Part shown: in pieces, positions 36,555-47,312 of the stretch
How the letters are laid out: each line of letters starts with the position of its first letter
Numbering within the stretch: the stretch's first letter is position 1
Assembly: GCA_958295825.1 (NCBI GenBank)
Contig: OY282375.1
Coordinates: 791,489 to 855,488, forward strand
Reading direction: 5' to 3'
DNA: 64,000 nucleotides
DNA from: an uncultured Candidatus Entotheonella sp.
GTDB lineage: Bacteria > Tectomicrobia > Entotheonellia > Entotheonellales > Entotheonellaceae
The notes under the pieces: model-generated
The model's input: only the letters and a program-made list of their open reading frames with translations
Databases searched by the model: none
Told to the model about the DNA's origin: nothing
Position numbers and translations under genes: made by a program

Positions 36555-38231
36555 ATGACTCGGCAAGCGCTAACGCAACTTCGTCAGGCACAAGAAGATT
36601 GGGCCGAGCAAACCTTACGGCCGGCACTTGAGAAACTTCCCGCCAATGCCCGGCCCACCACGCTATCCGGCATGCCCTTGCAGCCGCTGTACAGCCCTCT
36701 GGATTTTTCGGACGACAGCTATGCGGATTCCCTGGGCTTTCCCGGTCAAAGTCCCTATACCCGCGGCGTTCAACCCACCATGTATCGTGGCCGCTTATGG
36801 ACGACCCGGATCTTTTCCGGGTATGGATCGGCGGACGAAACCAACAAGCGTTATAAATATCTGCTCGCGCAGGGAAGCGGCGGCCTGAGCGTTGCCTTCG
36901 ACCTTCCTACCCTTTATGGCTACGACGCCGATCACCCCATGGCCGCCGGGGAAGTCGGCAAATGCGGCGTCTCAATTAGCTCGCTTGCCGACATGGAAGT
37001 CCTGTTCGATGGCATTCCCCTGGATCAGGTCAGCACGTCGATGACGATCACGTCCACCGCAGCCATTGCCTTGGCCATGTACATCGCCGTTGCCGAAAAA
37101 CAAGGCGTGGCCCCTGACAAGCTGCGGGGCACGGTGCAGAACGACATCCTGAAGGAATACATGGCGCAGAAGGAGTGGATATTTCCGCCGCGCCCCTCGC
37201 TGAGATTGGTGCGCGACTCCATTGTCTATTGCAGCGCCCATCTGCCGAACTGGAACCCCATCAGCATCAGCGGCTACCACATCCGCGAGGCGGGAGCGAC
37301 GGCTGTTCAGGAATTGGCGTTTACGTTATATGCGGGCCTGACCTATGTAGAAGAGGTCATCGAAGCAGGGCTCTCAATCGATGACTTTGCACCGCGGTTG
37401 TCTTTTTTCTTTGATATTCACAGCGATTTTTTTGAAGAGATTGCCAAGCTGCGGGCCGCTCGCCGCATCTGGGCGCGGGAGATTGAGCGGCGCTATCGCC
37501 CACAAAATCCCCGGTCGATGCTGCTGCGTACCCATACGCAGACCGCCGGCGTTTCGCTCTCTGCGCAGCAGCCTTACAACAACGTGGCCCGCGTGGCGCT
37601 TCAGGCACTGGCGGCCGTGCTGGGCGGAACGCAGTCTTTACACACCAACGCGTTGGATGAGGCTCTTGCCCTACCAACGGAAGAAACCGCACGCATCGCC
37701 TTGCGGACGCAGCAGATCATTGCGCACGAGTCGGGTGCCGGCCAATCCATTGATCCCCTCGGCGGATCGTATTACCTCGAGACGCTGACCGACGAGCTGG
37801 AACAAGCTACGTACGCTTATTTCCGAGAACTCGATAACCTGCAGGGTATGGTGCGAGCGATTGAGCTCGGCTACCCGCAGCGAGAAATCAGCCACGCCGC
37901 TTATCAATACCAGCAGAAAGTGGAGAGTGGCGAAGAGTTGCTAGTGGGTGTCAACACACATATTGATTCTGACGTAATACCTATAGAAATTCTTGAAATT
38001 GGCGTCCAAAGTGAGAAGGCTCAAATCGAACGGTTACGACAATTTCGTCAACGGAGAGATGAAGATTTTGTTGAGGAGAAACTGAACGCTCTGCGGGACG
38101 TTGCACGCACCGATGAAAACATTTTTCCTCAACTTTTAGAAACGGTCAGGGCCTATGGAACCGTAGGTGAGATATCAGATATTTTACGCGACGTGTGGGG
38201 CGTTTATGAGGAGTCAAAGGAACATTTCTGA
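36555..38231 (+). CDS. Methylmalonyl-CoA mutase-family large subunit (substrate-binding part, no B12 domain)
   Basis: This 558-residue protein starts at ATG 36555. It carries the substrate-binding TIM barrel of the mutase family: [59 protein letters not shown] and [20 protein letters not shown]. The cobalamin-binding domain with DxHxxG is absent, so it must pair with a separate small subunit, as in archaeal-type and hydroxyisobutyryl-CoA mutases. No such gene is in the window. The last 90 codons are AT-richer than the rest. The exact acyl-CoA substrate is undecided. Confidence 0.88.
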   Translation: MTRQALTQLRQAQEDWAEQTLRPALEKLPANARPTTLSGMPLQPLYSPLDFSDDSYADSLGFPGQSPYTRGVQPTMYRGRLWTTRIFSGYGSADETNKRYKYLLAQGSGGLSVAFDLPTLYGYDADHPMAAGEVGKCGVSISSLADMEVLFDGIPLDQVSTSMTITSTAAIALAMYIAVAEKQGVAPDKLRGTVQNDILKEYMAQKEWIFPPRPSLRLVRDSIVYCSAHLPNWNPISISGYHIREAGATAVQELAFTLYAGLTYVEEVIEAGLSIDDFAPRLSFFFDIHSDFFEEIAKLRAARRIWAREIERRYRPQNPRSMLLRTHTQTAGVSLSAQQPYNNVARVALQALAAVLGGTQSLHTNALDEALALPTEETARIALRTQQIIAHESGAGQSIDPLGGSYYLETLTDELEQATYAYFRELDNLQGMVRAIELGYPQREISHAAYQYQQKVESGEELLVGVNTHIDSDVIPIEILEIGVQSEKAQIERLRQFRQRRDEDFVEEKLNALRDVARTDENIFPQLLETVRAYGTVGEISDILRDVWGVYEESKEHF

Positions 38232-38403
38232 CAATATCAACGGGCTGACTTCCACTCCGCTTATGATATTTTAAACGAAAGATCTGCTATAGATTCTTCA
38301 TTTTCCTATTCTCCATAAACGGAAATAGTTAATCTAATCGGTCAACAAGATTTCTAATGTTGTGATGACCTGTGGGCTTTCAGAAACCAAAGATCTCAAC
38401 GAG
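38232..38403. other. AT-rich intergenic stretch before tRNA-Met
   Basis: No coding frame or recognisable RNA was found. The sequence is clearly AT-richer than both neighbours. Confidence 0.5.
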
Positions 38404-38432
38404 TTGACGTTGTAGGGACAGTGGACTATAGT
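38404..38432 (+). promoter_or_regulatory. Sigma-70-type promoter for tRNA-Met
   Basis: TTGACG at 38404-38409, a 17-base spacer, then TATAGT at 38427-38432. The -10 box ends 59 bases before the tRNA-Met gene. Confidence 0.7.
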
Positions 38433-38491
38433 TTCGGCGCTTTCCCATCCTTTATCCTCTCCCGACGTTTAGGATTCATTAGCCTTTTCTC

Positions 38492-38565
38492 GGCGGTGTA
38501 GCTCAGCTGGTCAGAGCATGCGGCTCATATCCGCAGTGTCCGGGGTTCAAGTCCCTGCACCGCCA
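38492..38565 (+). tRNA. tRNA-Met (CAT)
   Basis: The acceptor ggcggtg pairs with caccgcc before discriminator a. The anticodon stem tgcgg/ccgca holds the loop ctcatat with anticodon CAT, and the T arm is cggggttcaagtccctg. CCA is not encoded. The anticodon-arm sequence resembles elongator tRNA-Met of other proteobacteria. CAT could also mean tRNA-Ile2, the substrate of the adjacent tilS, which I consider less likely. Confidence 0.9.
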
Positions 38566-38637
38566 TCTTTCCTTTTGATCATCCCTCACACTCGGTTTGC
38601 CAAGGCGTCGTCACAGGCGTGAATTGGCGAGGCAGCT

Positions 38638-40035
38638 ATGCTTGTCGCTGAGGTCCAGAGGTTTGTCGAGGCACACGAGTTATTATGTCCCGGGGCCAAG
38701 GTCATTGTGTCAGTCTCTGGCGGCGCCGACTCCATAGCTCTGCTTTCCTTGCTGCACAGGCTTGAATCGACTTACCGCCTGACGTTAATCGTGGCCCACG
38801 TCAACCATCAGCTCCGAGGCAAGGAGGCCACTCGAGATGCCCGGTTTGTCCAACGCTACGCAGATAAGCTAGGCTTACCCTTCCACAAAACAAACGTCGA
38901 CGTCAAAGCCCTGAAGCGACGCACCGGCTTGTCGCCGCAGCACGCCGCCCGTCAGTTACGCTATGGCGCTCTACAGTCGCTGTCCCGTTCACTTGCAGCC
39001 ACCCATATTGCCTTAGGCCATACAGCCGACGACCAAGCCGAAACCCTGCTCATACGGCTGCTCAGCGGGGGCGGCCCCGCAGGATTGGCGGGCATTCCGG
39101 TCAAGCGGATGCCGTTTATTCGTCCTCTGCTTCAGGTGCATCGACATTCCATCCTGGAGTATCTCCGGGCCGCTGGCATTCCGTGGGTGGAGGACAGTTC
39201 AAATATGAGCCGAAATTATTTTCGGAGTCGGATTCGCCTCGACCTGATACCCACGTTGCGGGCATATCACCCAAACATTGCCCAGCGGCTGCATCATGTG
39301 GCCGATATGCTACGTGCCGACAACGATGTGCTCGAGCAGCAAACCGAGGATTTGGCAAAGCAGATGCTGAGTTGGAGAGTCGGCAACACGATGCTTGCCA
39401 TAAGGCGCGCGCCATTTGCCGCTGCCCCCCTCGCCATGCAACGTCGCCTCCTGCGATATGCCATGGACCGGTTGCCCAGATCAGGCAATGCGGCGGGCTT
39501 TCGTGATATAGAAGCATTGTGGCGGTTTGCTGTTAACAACGACAAAGTTGGACGACGCTTAACGCTTGCAGGTCAGTTGATAGCCGAACGGCACAGTGAT
39601 GTCGTCTTGTTATGGCAGGCAAGGGCGCTGCCGCCGACTTCTTTGTCCGTCCTCCTGCCAGTCCCCGGCACCCTGACCCTGCACGGTCTTGCCTTGTCAC
39701 TCACCGCCAGAGCGCTTGGCCTTACCCAAGGGTGGCAGGGCCAAGCGGAACCTCGCCGTGTTTTCGTGGGCATTGACACGGCTGCGTCCCCGCTGTCCAT
39801 ACGATTCCCTCAGCTCGGCGACCGCTTTCATCCCCTCGGGGCGACGGGCTCCCAAAAGCTGCAGGATTTCTTTGTCAACAATAAGGCGCCCAAAGCCATG
39901 CGGCCGTATGTCCCTCTGGTACTGGCTGGAGCGGAAATCCTGTGGGTCGTTGGGTATCGGATCGCGGAGCCCTTCAAGGTCCGTCCGGAAACGCGGCAGG
40001 TGTTGGAATTGACGTGCTCTGCAACAACGCGTTAG
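38638..40035 (+). CDS. tilS: tRNA(Ile)-lysidine synthetase
   Basis: This 465-residue enzyme converts C34 of tRNA-Ile2 to lysidine so that it reads AUA. The ATP-binding PP-loop is SGGADS at residues 27-32, followed by VAHVNHQLRGKEATRDARFV and ALGHTADDQAETLLIRLLSG. The C-terminal part has the tRNA-binding domains (LGDRFHPLGATGSQKLQDFF). It lies directly before ftsH, a common bacterial order. The ATG at 38638 follows aggcagct with a weak site. Confidence 0.94.
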   Translation: MLVAEVQRFVEAHELLCPGAKVIVSVSGGADSIALLSLLHRLESTYRLTLIVAHVNHQLRGKEATRDARFVQRYADKLGLPFHKTNVDVKALKRRTGLSPQHAARQLRYGALQSLSRSLAATHIALGHTADDQAETLLIRLLSGGGPAGLAGIPVKRMPFIRPLLQVHRHSILEYLRAAGIPWVEDSSNMSRNYFRSRIRLDLIPTLRAYHPNIAQRLHHVADMLRADNDVLEQQTEDLAKQMLSWRVGNTMLAIRRAPFAAAPLAMQRRLLRYAMDRLPRSGNAAGFRDIEALWRFAVNNDKVGRRLTLAGQLIAERHSDVVLLWQARALPPTSLSVLLPVPGTLTLHGLALSLTARALGLTQGWQGQAEPRRVFVGIDTAASPLSIRFPQLGDRFHPLGATGSQKLQDFFVNNKAPKAMRPYVPLVLAGAEILWVVGYRIAEPFKVRPETRQVLELTCSATTR

Positions 40036-40070
40036 AGCAGGGCAGGGCATACGAAACCGCCCACCGTTGT

Positions 40071-40100
40071 TTGTCAAGGAAAAGACCGGTGTGTTATGAT
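40071..40100 (+). promoter_or_regulatory. Sigma-70-type promoter for ftsH
   Basis: TTGTCA at 40071-40076, an 18-base spacer, then TATGAT at 40095-40100, 63 bases before the ftsH start. Confidence 0.55.
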
Positions 40101-40163
40101 GCGCGCATTGTAAAATGCTGATTAGGCAAGGCTTAATTCATCCCGGCTGTTAAGGAGCCTCTC

Positions 40164-42029
40164 TTGAGCCAATTCTATCAAAAGCTTGCTCTGTGGTTGG
40201 TTTTTGGCCTCATCCTTGTCTTCACCTGGAGTTACTTCAATACAGCGAGTCAGCCCATACAAGAAATCTCATACAGTGATTTTGTCGAGGAAGTACGGCA
40301 GAATCAGGTCCGTATGGTACACATCCAGGGTGAGGAAATCACCGGTGAGTACGTCGGCGGTGAGGGCGCTGACGGCCAATTCAAAACGTATGCCCCGGAA
40401 GACCCCGACCTGATTCCATTTCTCCGCGACAGCCAAGTCGTCATCGAAGTCGAGCCCCCGGAAAAGAACTCTTACCTTGTACAGTTTCTCCTGTCCTGGG
40501 CCCCGGTCATGTTATTGATCGGTTTGTGGGTGTTCTTTATGCGGCAAATGCAGAGTGGGGGCAGCAAGGCATTGTCATTCGGAAAAAGCCGCGCCCGCTT
40601 GCTTTCCGAGCAGAAGAAGAAAGCCACCTTTTCCGACGTCGCGGGGGCCGATGAAGCGAAAACTGAATTGGAAGAGATCATTGATTTTCTGAAAGATCCG
40701 CAACGTTTCCAGAAGCTGGGCGGGAAAATCCCCAAGGGTGTTCTGCTGATGGGCCCCCCGGGGACGGGTAAGACGTTGTTGGCCCGGGCGATTGCGGGTG
40801 AGGCGGATGTGCCGTTTTTCAGCATCAGCGGCTCGGATTTTGTCGAAATGTTCGTTGGCGTGGGTGCGTCTCGTGTGCGGGACCTGTTCGAACAGGGCAA
40901 GAAACACGCACCGTGTATCGTGTTTATTGACGAAATCGACGCGGTTGGGCGTCATCGGGGCGCCGGCTTGGGCGGCGGACACGATGAACGCGAACAGACC
41001 CTGAATCAACTCTTGGTGGAAATGGATGGCTTCGAGTCAAACGACGGCGTCATTCTGATCGCAGCGACGAACCGCCCGGATGTCCTTGACCCGGCTCTTT
41101 TGCGCCCCGGACGGTTTGACCGACAAGTGGTGGTATCCCGACCCGATGTGCGCGGTCGGGCCGGCATTCTGACTGTGCACACGAAGGACATCCCCCTCGC
41201 TAACGACGTCGACTTGGTGATCTTGGCACGCGGCACGCCGGGATTCTCGGGGGCGGATCTGTCCAACCTTGCCAACGAGGCAGCGCTATTCGCTGCTCGG
41301 CATTACAAAGCTCAGGTTGACATGCGAGATTTTGAAAGCGCCAAGGACAAAGTCATGATGGGCGCCGAACGCCGCAGCATGGTCATCAGCGACGAGGAAA
41401 AGAAGGTCACCGCCTATCATGAGGCCGGTCATGCGCTGGTGGCGCAACTCCTGCCCGGTACCGACCCCATTCACAAGGTCACAATTATTCCCCGAGGTAT
41501 GGCTTTGGGTGTTACGCAGCAACTCCCTGTGGAGGAAAAATACGCGTACCCACGTGAATACCTGGTGAACAACCTTCACATATACATGGGAGGAAGGGCC
41601 GCGGAGGAAATCATCTTCAAAGACCCGACGACGGGCGCCGGCAATGACATTGAGCGGGCCACCGAACTCGCCCGCAAGATGGTCTGCGAGTGGGGCATGA
41701 GCGACCGTATGGGCCCTCTGGCCTTTGGGGTGAAGGAGGAACAGATTTTCCTCGGACGTGAGATTACCCAGCACAAGGACTACAGCGAGGTCACAGCCAT
41801 TGCCATCGATGAAGAAGTAAAGCGGCTTGTGAACAATGGCTATGAAGGCGCGAAATCCATTCTTTCTGCCAACATCCACATCCTGCATGCCCTTGCCCAA
41901 GCCCTCATTGAGCACGAAGAACTGAATGCCGACGAGATCGTCGCACTTGTCGGAGAATGCAGCAAGTCGAACAACGGCAACGGCGTCGTTACTTCCATGT
42001 TGCCGAATGATTCCAATACGGTTTCGTGA
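40164..42029 (+). CDS. ftsH: ATP-dependent zinc metalloprotease FtsH
   Basis: This 621-residue membrane-bound AAA+ protease starts at a TTG after AAGGAG. It has two membrane helices ([17 protein letters not shown] and [20 protein letters not shown]) around a periplasmic part. Walker A is GPPGTGKT from residue 197, Walker B is [12 protein letters not shown], and the second-region-of-homology [20 protein letters not shown] is present. The zinc site HEAGH starts at His419. It degrades membrane and regulatory proteins such as LpxC in other bacteria. Confidence 0.96.
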   Translation: MSQFYQKLALWLVFGLILVFTWSYFNTASQPIQEISYSDFVEEVRQNQVRMVHIQGEEITGEYVGGEGADGQFKTYAPEDPDLIPFLRDSQVVIEVEPPEKNSYLVQFLLSWAPVMLLIGLWVFFMRQMQSGGSKALSFGKSRARLLSEQKKKATFSDVAGADEAKTELEEIIDFLKDPQRFQKLGGKIPKGVLLMGPPGTGKTLLARAIAGEADVPFFSISGSDFVEMFVGVGASRVRDLFEQGKKHAPCIVFIDEIDAVGRHRGAGLGGGHDEREQTLNQLLVEMDGFESNDGVILIAATNRPDVLDPALLRPGRFDRQVVVSRPDVRGRAGILTVHTKDIPLANDVDLVILARGTPGFSGADLSNLANEAALFAARHYKAQVDMRDFESAKDKVMMGAERRSMVISDEEKKVTAYHEAGHALVAQLLPGTDPIHKVTIIPRGMALGVTQQLPVEEKYAYPREYLVNNLHIYMGGRAAEEIIFKDPTTGAGNDIERATELARKMVCEWGMSDRMGPLAFGVKEEQIFLGREITQHKDYSEVTAIAIDEEVKRLVNNGYEGAKSILSANIHILHALAQALIEHEELNADEIVALVGECSKSNNGNGVVTSMLPNDSNTVS

Positions 42030-42091
42030 GAAGACAGGGGAAGCCTTTTGGGTTGATCTGCCTGTGGAAAAAGGGAGGCGAGAGGCGCCTT

Positions 42092-43468
42092 ATGGCTAAC
42101 CTGTTTGGCACAGATGGGGTCCGGGGCGTTGCGAACATTGAGAGGATGTCACCGGAAACGGCCATGTCTATCGGGCGGGCGGCGGCTGAAATCCTGACAA
42201 CCCCCGACTATGAAGCGAGACCACGCTTCGTCATCGGGCGAGACACCCGTTTATCGGGGACGATGCTTGAAGCCGCTCTCACCGCTGGCCTATGCTCGGC
42301 TGGCACTGAAGTACTTCAACTCGGCGTGATTCCATCGGGCGGCGTGGCGCATCTGACCAGACGGTTACAAGCAGTTGCCGGCGTCATGGTCTCGGCCTCT
42401 CACAACCCTTATGCCGACAACGGAATCAAATTTTTCTCGCCGTCAGGGGCCAAGATCGAAACGAGTCTTGAGGAGGAAATCGAGGCTCGTCTGCAAGATC
42501 CGCCAGATGCCCTCCCGCGCCCGACCGGCAAAGCGGTCGGCTGGTCCCAGTCCTATCTGCCTGCGGCCCAACATTATGCCGATTTTCTGAAATCCACCTT
42601 CCGCGGCACATGCCCGGTAAAGCTTCGCATCGGCTTGGACTGCGCAAACGGCGCCGCGTCGCACATTGCTCCCCCGTTGTTTGAAAAGTTGGGGGCTCAG
42701 GTTTGGGCGCTGCACACGTCACCAAACGGCGCCAACATCAATCAGCAGTGCGGCTCATTGCACCCGGAATCGCTGCAGCAGCACGTGCTTGCGCAGAGGC
42801 TGGACGTCGGATTTGCCTTTGATGGTGACGCTGACCGACTCGCTGTGGTGGATCACAGCGGCCAAGTGCTCGACGGCGACAATATCCTTGCCATCTGCGC
42901 CGAAATGCTCTTGAAGCTTGGCCATCCACCTCGGACTGCCGTGAGCACCGTTATGGCCAACTGGGGGCTGAAGCAGGCCCTGGAGCGTTTGGACTGCACT
43001 CTGCATACCGTGAAGGTGGGGGATAAGCACGTCGTTCAGGGGATGCGGCAGACGGGGGCCGTCGTGGGAGGGGAACCCTCTGGGCACCTTATCTTTTCCG
43101 AGCATCTCGAAACGAGTGATGGATTGCTTACGGCCTTACAACTCTTGCAAGCCATGCAAAAGGGACAGGCGCCCCTGGCTGACCTTGCCCGAAGTTTTCA
43201 TAGATATCCCCAAGTGCTAACCAACATCAGGCTGTCCAAACGCTGCGATCCACTCAGCTTTCCGAGCATTCGACATGCCATAGACAATGCGGAGCGAGCA
43301 CTTGGCGAGGCCGGTCGCGTGCTTGTGCGATTGTCTGGGACGGAACCTGTCGCTCGTGTTTTGCTGGAGGGGCCGGAGGTTTCGACGATCACGCTCTTGG
43401 CCAGCGACATCTGCCAAGCCATTGAGACCGAGTTGGGCACGCCAGAGAATCCGTCTGCGGATTGTTGA
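42092..43468 (+). CDS. glmM: Phosphoglucosamine mutase
   Basis: This 458-residue enzyme turns glucosamine-6-P into glucosamine-1-P for peptidoglycan and LPS. The start MANLFGTDGVRGVAN at 42092 is typical; the same frame is open 66 bases upstream into ftsH. The phosphoserine loop is SASHNPY with Ser103. The metal loop is FDGDADRLAVVDHSG, the sugar-binding loop is GGEPSGHLIFSEHL, and the end RLSGTEPVARVLLEG binds phosphate. It follows ftsH and precedes tsaE. Confidence 0.95.
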   Translation: MANLFGTDGVRGVANIERMSPETAMSIGRAAAEILTTPDYEARPRFVIGRDTRLSGTMLEAALTAGLCSAGTEVLQLGVIPSGGVAHLTRRLQAVAGVMVSASHNPYADNGIKFFSPSGAKIETSLEEEIEARLQDPPDALPRPTGKAVGWSQSYLPAAQHYADFLKSTFRGTCPVKLRIGLDCANGAASHIAPPLFEKLGAQVWALHTSPNGANINQQCGSLHPESLQQHVLAQRLDVGFAFDGDADRLAVVDHSGQVLDGDNILAICAEMLLKLGHPPRTAVSTVMANWGLKQALERLDCTLHTVKVGDKHVVQGMRQTGAVVGGEPSGHLIFSEHLETSDGLLTALQLLQAMQKGQAPLADLARSFHRYPQVLTNIRLSKRCDPLSFPSIRHAIDNAERALGEAGRVLVRLSGTEPVARVLLEGPEVSTITLLASDICQAIETELGTPENPSADC

Positions 43469-43473
43469 ATGTT

Positions 43474-43947
43474 ATGCCACCTAGTCTCGAACAGCACTGG
43501 CACACCTCGTGTGCTGAAGAAACCAAGGCGTTGGGTGTTTACTTGGGACGCCACGCTTCGGGCGGAGATGTCATTACATGCTCCGGACCACTGGGCGCAG
43601 GTAAAACGACGCTCGTACAAGGATTTGCCGAGGGTTTGGGCATCAGTTCCGCCGTCTACGTGCGCAGCCCGACCTTTACCCTGGTGAATGAATACCAAGG
43701 CCATGTGCCCCTTTATCATTTCGACTTCTACCGGCTTGCAAGCCCTGACGATGTCTGGGATATCGGTTTCGAAGAATACCTCGAATCAGGAGGCGTCGTG
43801 ATTGTCGAATGGGCCGATAAATTTCCATCTCTTTTCTCCGCATCGCCACTCCAGGTCCGCATTGAGGTCGCACCGTCCGAACGCCGCACCGTACAATGCA
43901 CGTCACAGGATAATACCTACGCGAGATATTTTCAGTCCTCACGTTGA
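43474..43947 (+). CDS. tsaE: tRNA threonylcarbamoyladenosine biosynthesis ATPase TsaE
   Basis: This 157-residue P-loop protein works with TsaB/TsaD/TsaC to make t6A37. Walker A is SGPLGAGKTTLVQGF. SPTFTLVNEYQGHVPLYHFD and VVIVEWADKFPSLF are family blocks. The ATG at 43474 is used; TTG codons at 43462 and 43465 overlap the glmM stop. No ribosome site is obvious. Confidence 0.93.
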   Translation: MPPSLEQHWHTSCAEETKALGVYLGRHASGGDVITCSGPLGAGKTTLVQGFAEGLGISSAVYVRSPTFTLVNEYQGHVPLYHFDFYRLASPDDVWDIGFEEYLESGGVVIVEWADKFPSLFSASPLQVRIEVAPSERRTVQCTSQDNTYARYFQSSR

Positions 43948-43959
43948 GGTTGTGCCAGG

Positions 43960-44517
43960 ATGAAGATGAAATGGTATTTTGTGGTCGTCTTATGCGTGAT
44001 GGTGGTCGTGCTGACTCTTGAAAGCCGCTTCTCGTTTCTCGGCCGCTCCGAGAAGTCTGGGCATACGGCTCCATTGCCGAACGACGACCCGCCGAGCATG
44101 TGGGTACAGGATGTTTTCGTTACTGAACAGGCGACTGCCGAGCAGTCAAAGTCATGGGAACTGCTTGCAAAGGAAAGTGCGTTTTACGATGCCAAGCAGC
44201 TGGTACTTGTGAATCAATTGCAGGTCGAATTTTTTCCACCCGACGTTGAACCGTTGCATTTGACCGCCGAGCGCGGCCGGATTCATAGTTTCACTGGGGA
44301 CATGACTGTTGAAGGACGCGTTTTGCTTCGTCCCCTTTGGGGATATGCCCTCGAAACGGCGGTGCTCCATTGGGATGCGGCGAGCCGCAGGCTGCACACG
44401 GAGGCAGAAGTGAGGATCAGCGCCGAAACGATAGATATCGTGGGTACGGGTTTTTCCAGCGATATGGAGCAGCAACGCTTTACCCTGCAACGACAGGTCA
44501 AGGTCTCTTTCCATTAG
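43960..44517 (+). CDS. lptC: LPS export protein LptC
   Basis: This 185-residue protein has an N-terminal anchor (WYFVVVLCVMVVVLTLESRF) and a periplasmic beta-jellyroll (WELLAKESAFYDAKQLVLVN; LHLTAERGRIHSFTGDMTVE). It links the LptBFG transporter to LptA. Sequence similarity in LptC is weak, but anchor, fold pattern and position before lptA and lptB make the call good. Confidence 0.87.
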   Translation: MKMKWYFVVVLCVMVVVLTLESRFSFLGRSEKSGHTAPLPNDDPPSMWVQDVFVTEQATAEQSKSWELLAKESAFYDAKQLVLVNQLQVEFFPPDVEPLHLTAERGRIHSFTGDMTVEGRVLLRPLWGYALETAVLHWDAASRRLHTEAEVRISAETIDIVGTGFSSDMEQQRFTLQRQVKVSFH

Positions 44518-44542
44518 ACCGAAGCGTTCGCAGCAGAATGAG

Positions 44543-45088
44543 ATGACAATGATGATGCCATTGCGACGAATTGCCATCGTACTCGCGGTGTTGCTGGCGT
44601 TTCCCGTTTGCACAGCAACAAGTCAGACGCAACCCCAGAAGTCATCCATTTCGGAGCGTCTGTCACAGTCGGATTGCGAAGGCCCGGAGGCGGCTTTAGA
44701 CGTAACTTCGGAACAGATGACGTTCGACCGCGATACCCATACGTTCATATTCAGGGAAAAGGTCCACGTAAAGCGATGCAGTCTCACAATCGACTGCGAC
44801 CATTTACGTGTTATCCAAGATGCCGATGCAAATGAGATCAAACACATCATTGCTACCGGCAACGTGCGATTTCAGGATGGCACTCGGCACGCCGTCGCCG
44901 AACGGGCCGATTATTATGAAGCCGACCAGAAGCTTGTTCTGGTGGGTAACCCCCGTGCTTGGGACAGCGACGAACAGAATGAGTTGATTGGCGATGAGAT
45001 TATCGTCTTCCTTGAAGATGAAAGAATTCTCATCAAGGGAGCCCGTGCCCGCTTCCATCCAAACCAATCCCCCAGAAGCGAACCATGA
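44543..45088 (+). CDS. lptA: LPS transport periplasmic protein LptA
   Basis: This 181-residue protein has a signal peptide ([20 protein letters not shown]) and an OstA-like beta region ([60 protein letters not shown]). It forms the periplasmic bridge for LPS. Several ATG codons lie close together at the start; I use the first. Its stop overlaps the lptB start. Confidence 0.92.
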   Translation: MTMMMPLRRIAIVLAVLLAFPVCTATSQTQPQKSSISERLSQSDCEGPEAALDVTSEQMTFDRDTHTFIFREKVHVKRCSLTIDCDHLRVIQDADANEIKHIIATGNVRFQDGTRHAVAERADYYEADQKLVLVGNPRAWDSDEQNELIGDEIIVFLEDERILIKGARARFHPNQSPRSEP

Positions 45089-45834
45089 AACCACCGCAAG
45101 GACATCTGACAACGCACGCAATTTGGAAAACGTACCGGAGCCGTGCGGTTGTGCAGGACGTCAGCATCGACGTGAAGGCCGGGGAAATCGTCGGCTTGTT
45201 GGGCCCTAATGGCGCCGGCAAGACGACTACGTTTTACATGGTCGTGGGTTTGATTCGTCCGGACAAAGGAACCGTGTGTTTGGAGGGAAGGGCGCTGACG
45301 CATCTGCCGATGCACCAGCGGGCGCGTTTGGGAATCGGCTATCTGCCGCAGGAAGCCTCCATTTTTCGCAAAATGACGGTGTCTGAGAATATCCTCGCCA
45401 TTCTTGAAACGGTTTCCGGCAGCCGCGCTGAACGCCTCCGACGCTTAGAGGAACTTTTGACGGAATTTCACTTGACAGTCCTGCGAGATACGCCCGGGCA
45501 AACGTTATCGGGCGGCGAACGGCGCCGGGTGGAGTTGGCTCGTCTGCTTGCCACATCTCCCCGCTTTGTCCTGTTGGACGAACCCTTTACCGGTATTGAT
45601 CCGATTATGGTGAATGATATTCAGACGTTTGTTTGCTCTTTGAAGGAGAAAGGGATTGGCATCCTAATTACGGATCATCGGGTGCAAGAAACGCTCAAGA
45701 TTACCGATAGAGCCTACATCTTGCACGATGGCTGCGTGCTGTATAACGGCGCCCCTGAAGAACTGGTAGAAAATGCTGAGGTCAAGCAGATATACCTAGG
45801 GGAAGGATTTAATCTGTCTTATGACCTGTCATGA
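45085..45834 (+). CDS. lptB: LPS export ABC ATPase LptB
   Basis: This 249-residue ATPase drives LPS extraction with LptF/LptG, which are not in the window. Walker A is [20 protein letters not shown], the signature is [17 protein letters not shown], Walker B is [20 protein letters not shown], and the switch His is in [32 protein letters not shown] is typical of LptB. Its ATG overlaps the lptA stop by 4 bases, and the rpoN start overlaps its end. Confidence 0.95.
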   Translation: MKPPQGHLTTHAIWKTYRSRAVVQDVSIDVKAGEIVGLLGPNGAGKTTTFYMVVGLIRPDKGTVCLEGRALTHLPMHQRARLGIGYLPQEASIFRKMTVSENILAILETVSGSRAERLRRLEELLTEFHLTVLRDTPGQTLSGGERRRVELARLLATSPRFVLLDEPFTGIDPIMVNDIQTFVCSLKEKGIGILITDHRVQETLKITDRAYILHDGCVLYNGAPEELVENAEVKQIYLGEGFNLSYDLS

Positions 45835-47272
45835 GATGGTTTTAGGTCAGACCGTGGCACTTGAAGCAAAGCTATCGCTAAGAACTGCCCAAAGGCTAGT
45901 CATGACGGCCGCGCTGCAGCAGGCGATCAAACTCTTGCCGCTGTCCCGCTTGGAATTGATAGAGAGAATCCAACAAGAAATGCTTGAGAATCCGTTTCTT
46001 GAGGAGGTTCCGACGACCGAGGAATCTGACAACGAGCTGGCGCAAAAGGAAACTGCCGAAACGCCCCTCGATGATGGACGCCAAGATTTTGAAGTGGACT
46101 GGGAGGTCTATCTGCGAGAGGAGGGGAGCTATGAGAATTTCCCCACCGAGAACGGCAGAGAGGTCCCCTCACTCGAAGCCACTATAAGCAACGAAACCTC
46201 GCTGACAGACTACCTTCTGTGGCAACTCTCCCTGTCCGTGCAAAGCGATCTGGGAAAACAGATTGGTATTTATCTTATTGGCAACATCGACGAGAACGGC
46301 TATCTGACCTGCCAAGTCGAAGAAGTGTCGGAAATTTTCGGAGTGCCATGCGCCGAGGTCAAAGATATCTTGGAGATCATTCAAGGCTTCGACCCCGTAG
46401 GGGTAGGCGCGCGAGACTTGCGCGAATGCTTGCTCATCCAACTCCAACAGCTTGATATGGATGCTTCTCTCGCATCCTGCATCATCCGCTATCATCTCGA
46501 GCAGATTGATGAACGCCACTTCAGAAAGATCGCTAAAACCCTCCGTGCCCCGATCGAGGAGGTGCTTGCCGCGGTCAGGGTCATCCGTGAGCTTGACCCC
46601 AAACCCGGCAATCGATACCTCTCCAGTCGGGTCGAGTACATCGTGCCCGATGTATACGTCGTAAAGGTTGGAGACGATTACCAGATCATGCTCAACGACG
46701 ACGATGTGCCGAAGTTAAACATTAATGCGCAGTACCAGCGACTGCTACGCCGCGACAATGGGCTGCAAGAAGACGCGAAGGATTATCTGGAAGAAAAGTT
46801 TCGGTCGGCGGTCTGGCTCGTGAAGGGTATCGAGCAGCGCAGGCAGACGCTTCTGAAGGTCTCTAAGAGCTTGTGCATCTTTCAGCGGGATTTTCTCGAC
46901 CAAGGCTTGGCGTACCTGAATCCACTGGTCTTGAAAGACGTGGCTGATGACATCGGCATGCATGAATCAACGGTGAGCCGGGTAACGACGAACAAGTACA
47001 TCCATACGCCCCAGGGCGTCTTCGAACTCAAGTTCTTCTTCCACAGCGGCTTGAAATCTTTCGAGGGGGACGTGATGTCCTCCGTTAGTGTGAAGGATAC
47101 AATTCGCAAGATGGTGGGAGCGGAGGATGCCCGTAAGCCCTTGACGGACCAGCAGCTCGTGGCCATGTTAGAAGATAAGAACATCAATATCGCCCGGCGT
47201 ACGGTTGCAAAATACCGCCAGGAACTGCACATTCCACCCGCCAGTCGCCGCAGGCGGCTTTTTGACGCCTAG
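45821..47272 (+). CDS. rpoN: RNA polymerase sigma-54 factor
   Basis: This 483-residue factor has the Gln/Leu-rich activator region ([20 protein letters not shown]), an acidic linker, the core-binding domain and the HTH segment [20 protein letters not shown]. The invariant RpoN box reads [20 protein letters not shown], which is intact. It directs transcription that needs enhancer-binding activators. Starts at 45821 or 45836 are possible. It overlaps lptB by 14 bases, the usual lpt-rpoN arrangement. Confidence 0.96.
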   Translation: MTCHEMVLGQTVALEAKLSLRTAQRLVMTAALQQAIKLLPLSRLELIERIQQEMLENPFLEEVPTTEESDNELAQKETAETPLDDGRQDFEVDWEVYLREEGSYENFPTENGREVPSLEATISNETSLTDYLLWQLSLSVQSDLGKQIGIYLIGNIDENGYLTCQVEEVSEIFGVPCAEVKDILEIIQGFDPVGVGARDLRECLLIQLQQLDMDASLASCIIRYHLEQIDERHFRKIAKTLRAPIEEVLAAVRVIRELDPKPGNRYLSSRVEYIVPDVYVVKVGDDYQIMLNDDDVPKLNINAQYQRLLRRDNGLQEDAKDYLEEKFRSAVWLVKGIEQRRQTLLKVSKSLCIFQRDFLDQGLAYLNPLVLKDVADDIGMHESTVSRVTTNKYIHTPQGVFELKFFFHSGLKSFEGDVMSSVSVKDTIRKMVGAEDARKPLTDQQLVAMLEDKNINIARRTVAKYRQELHIPPASRRRRLFDA

Positions 47273-47312
47273 GTTCTGTCGTCCAGGCGTTCCAACTCAG
47301 GTAAACAATTCA

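Noticed and set aside
38492..38565. tRNA-Ile2 (lysidine substrate) because of the CAT anticodon next to tilS
   Set aside because: The anticodon arm and general sequence look like elongator tRNA-Met; proximity to tilS alone is not evidence.
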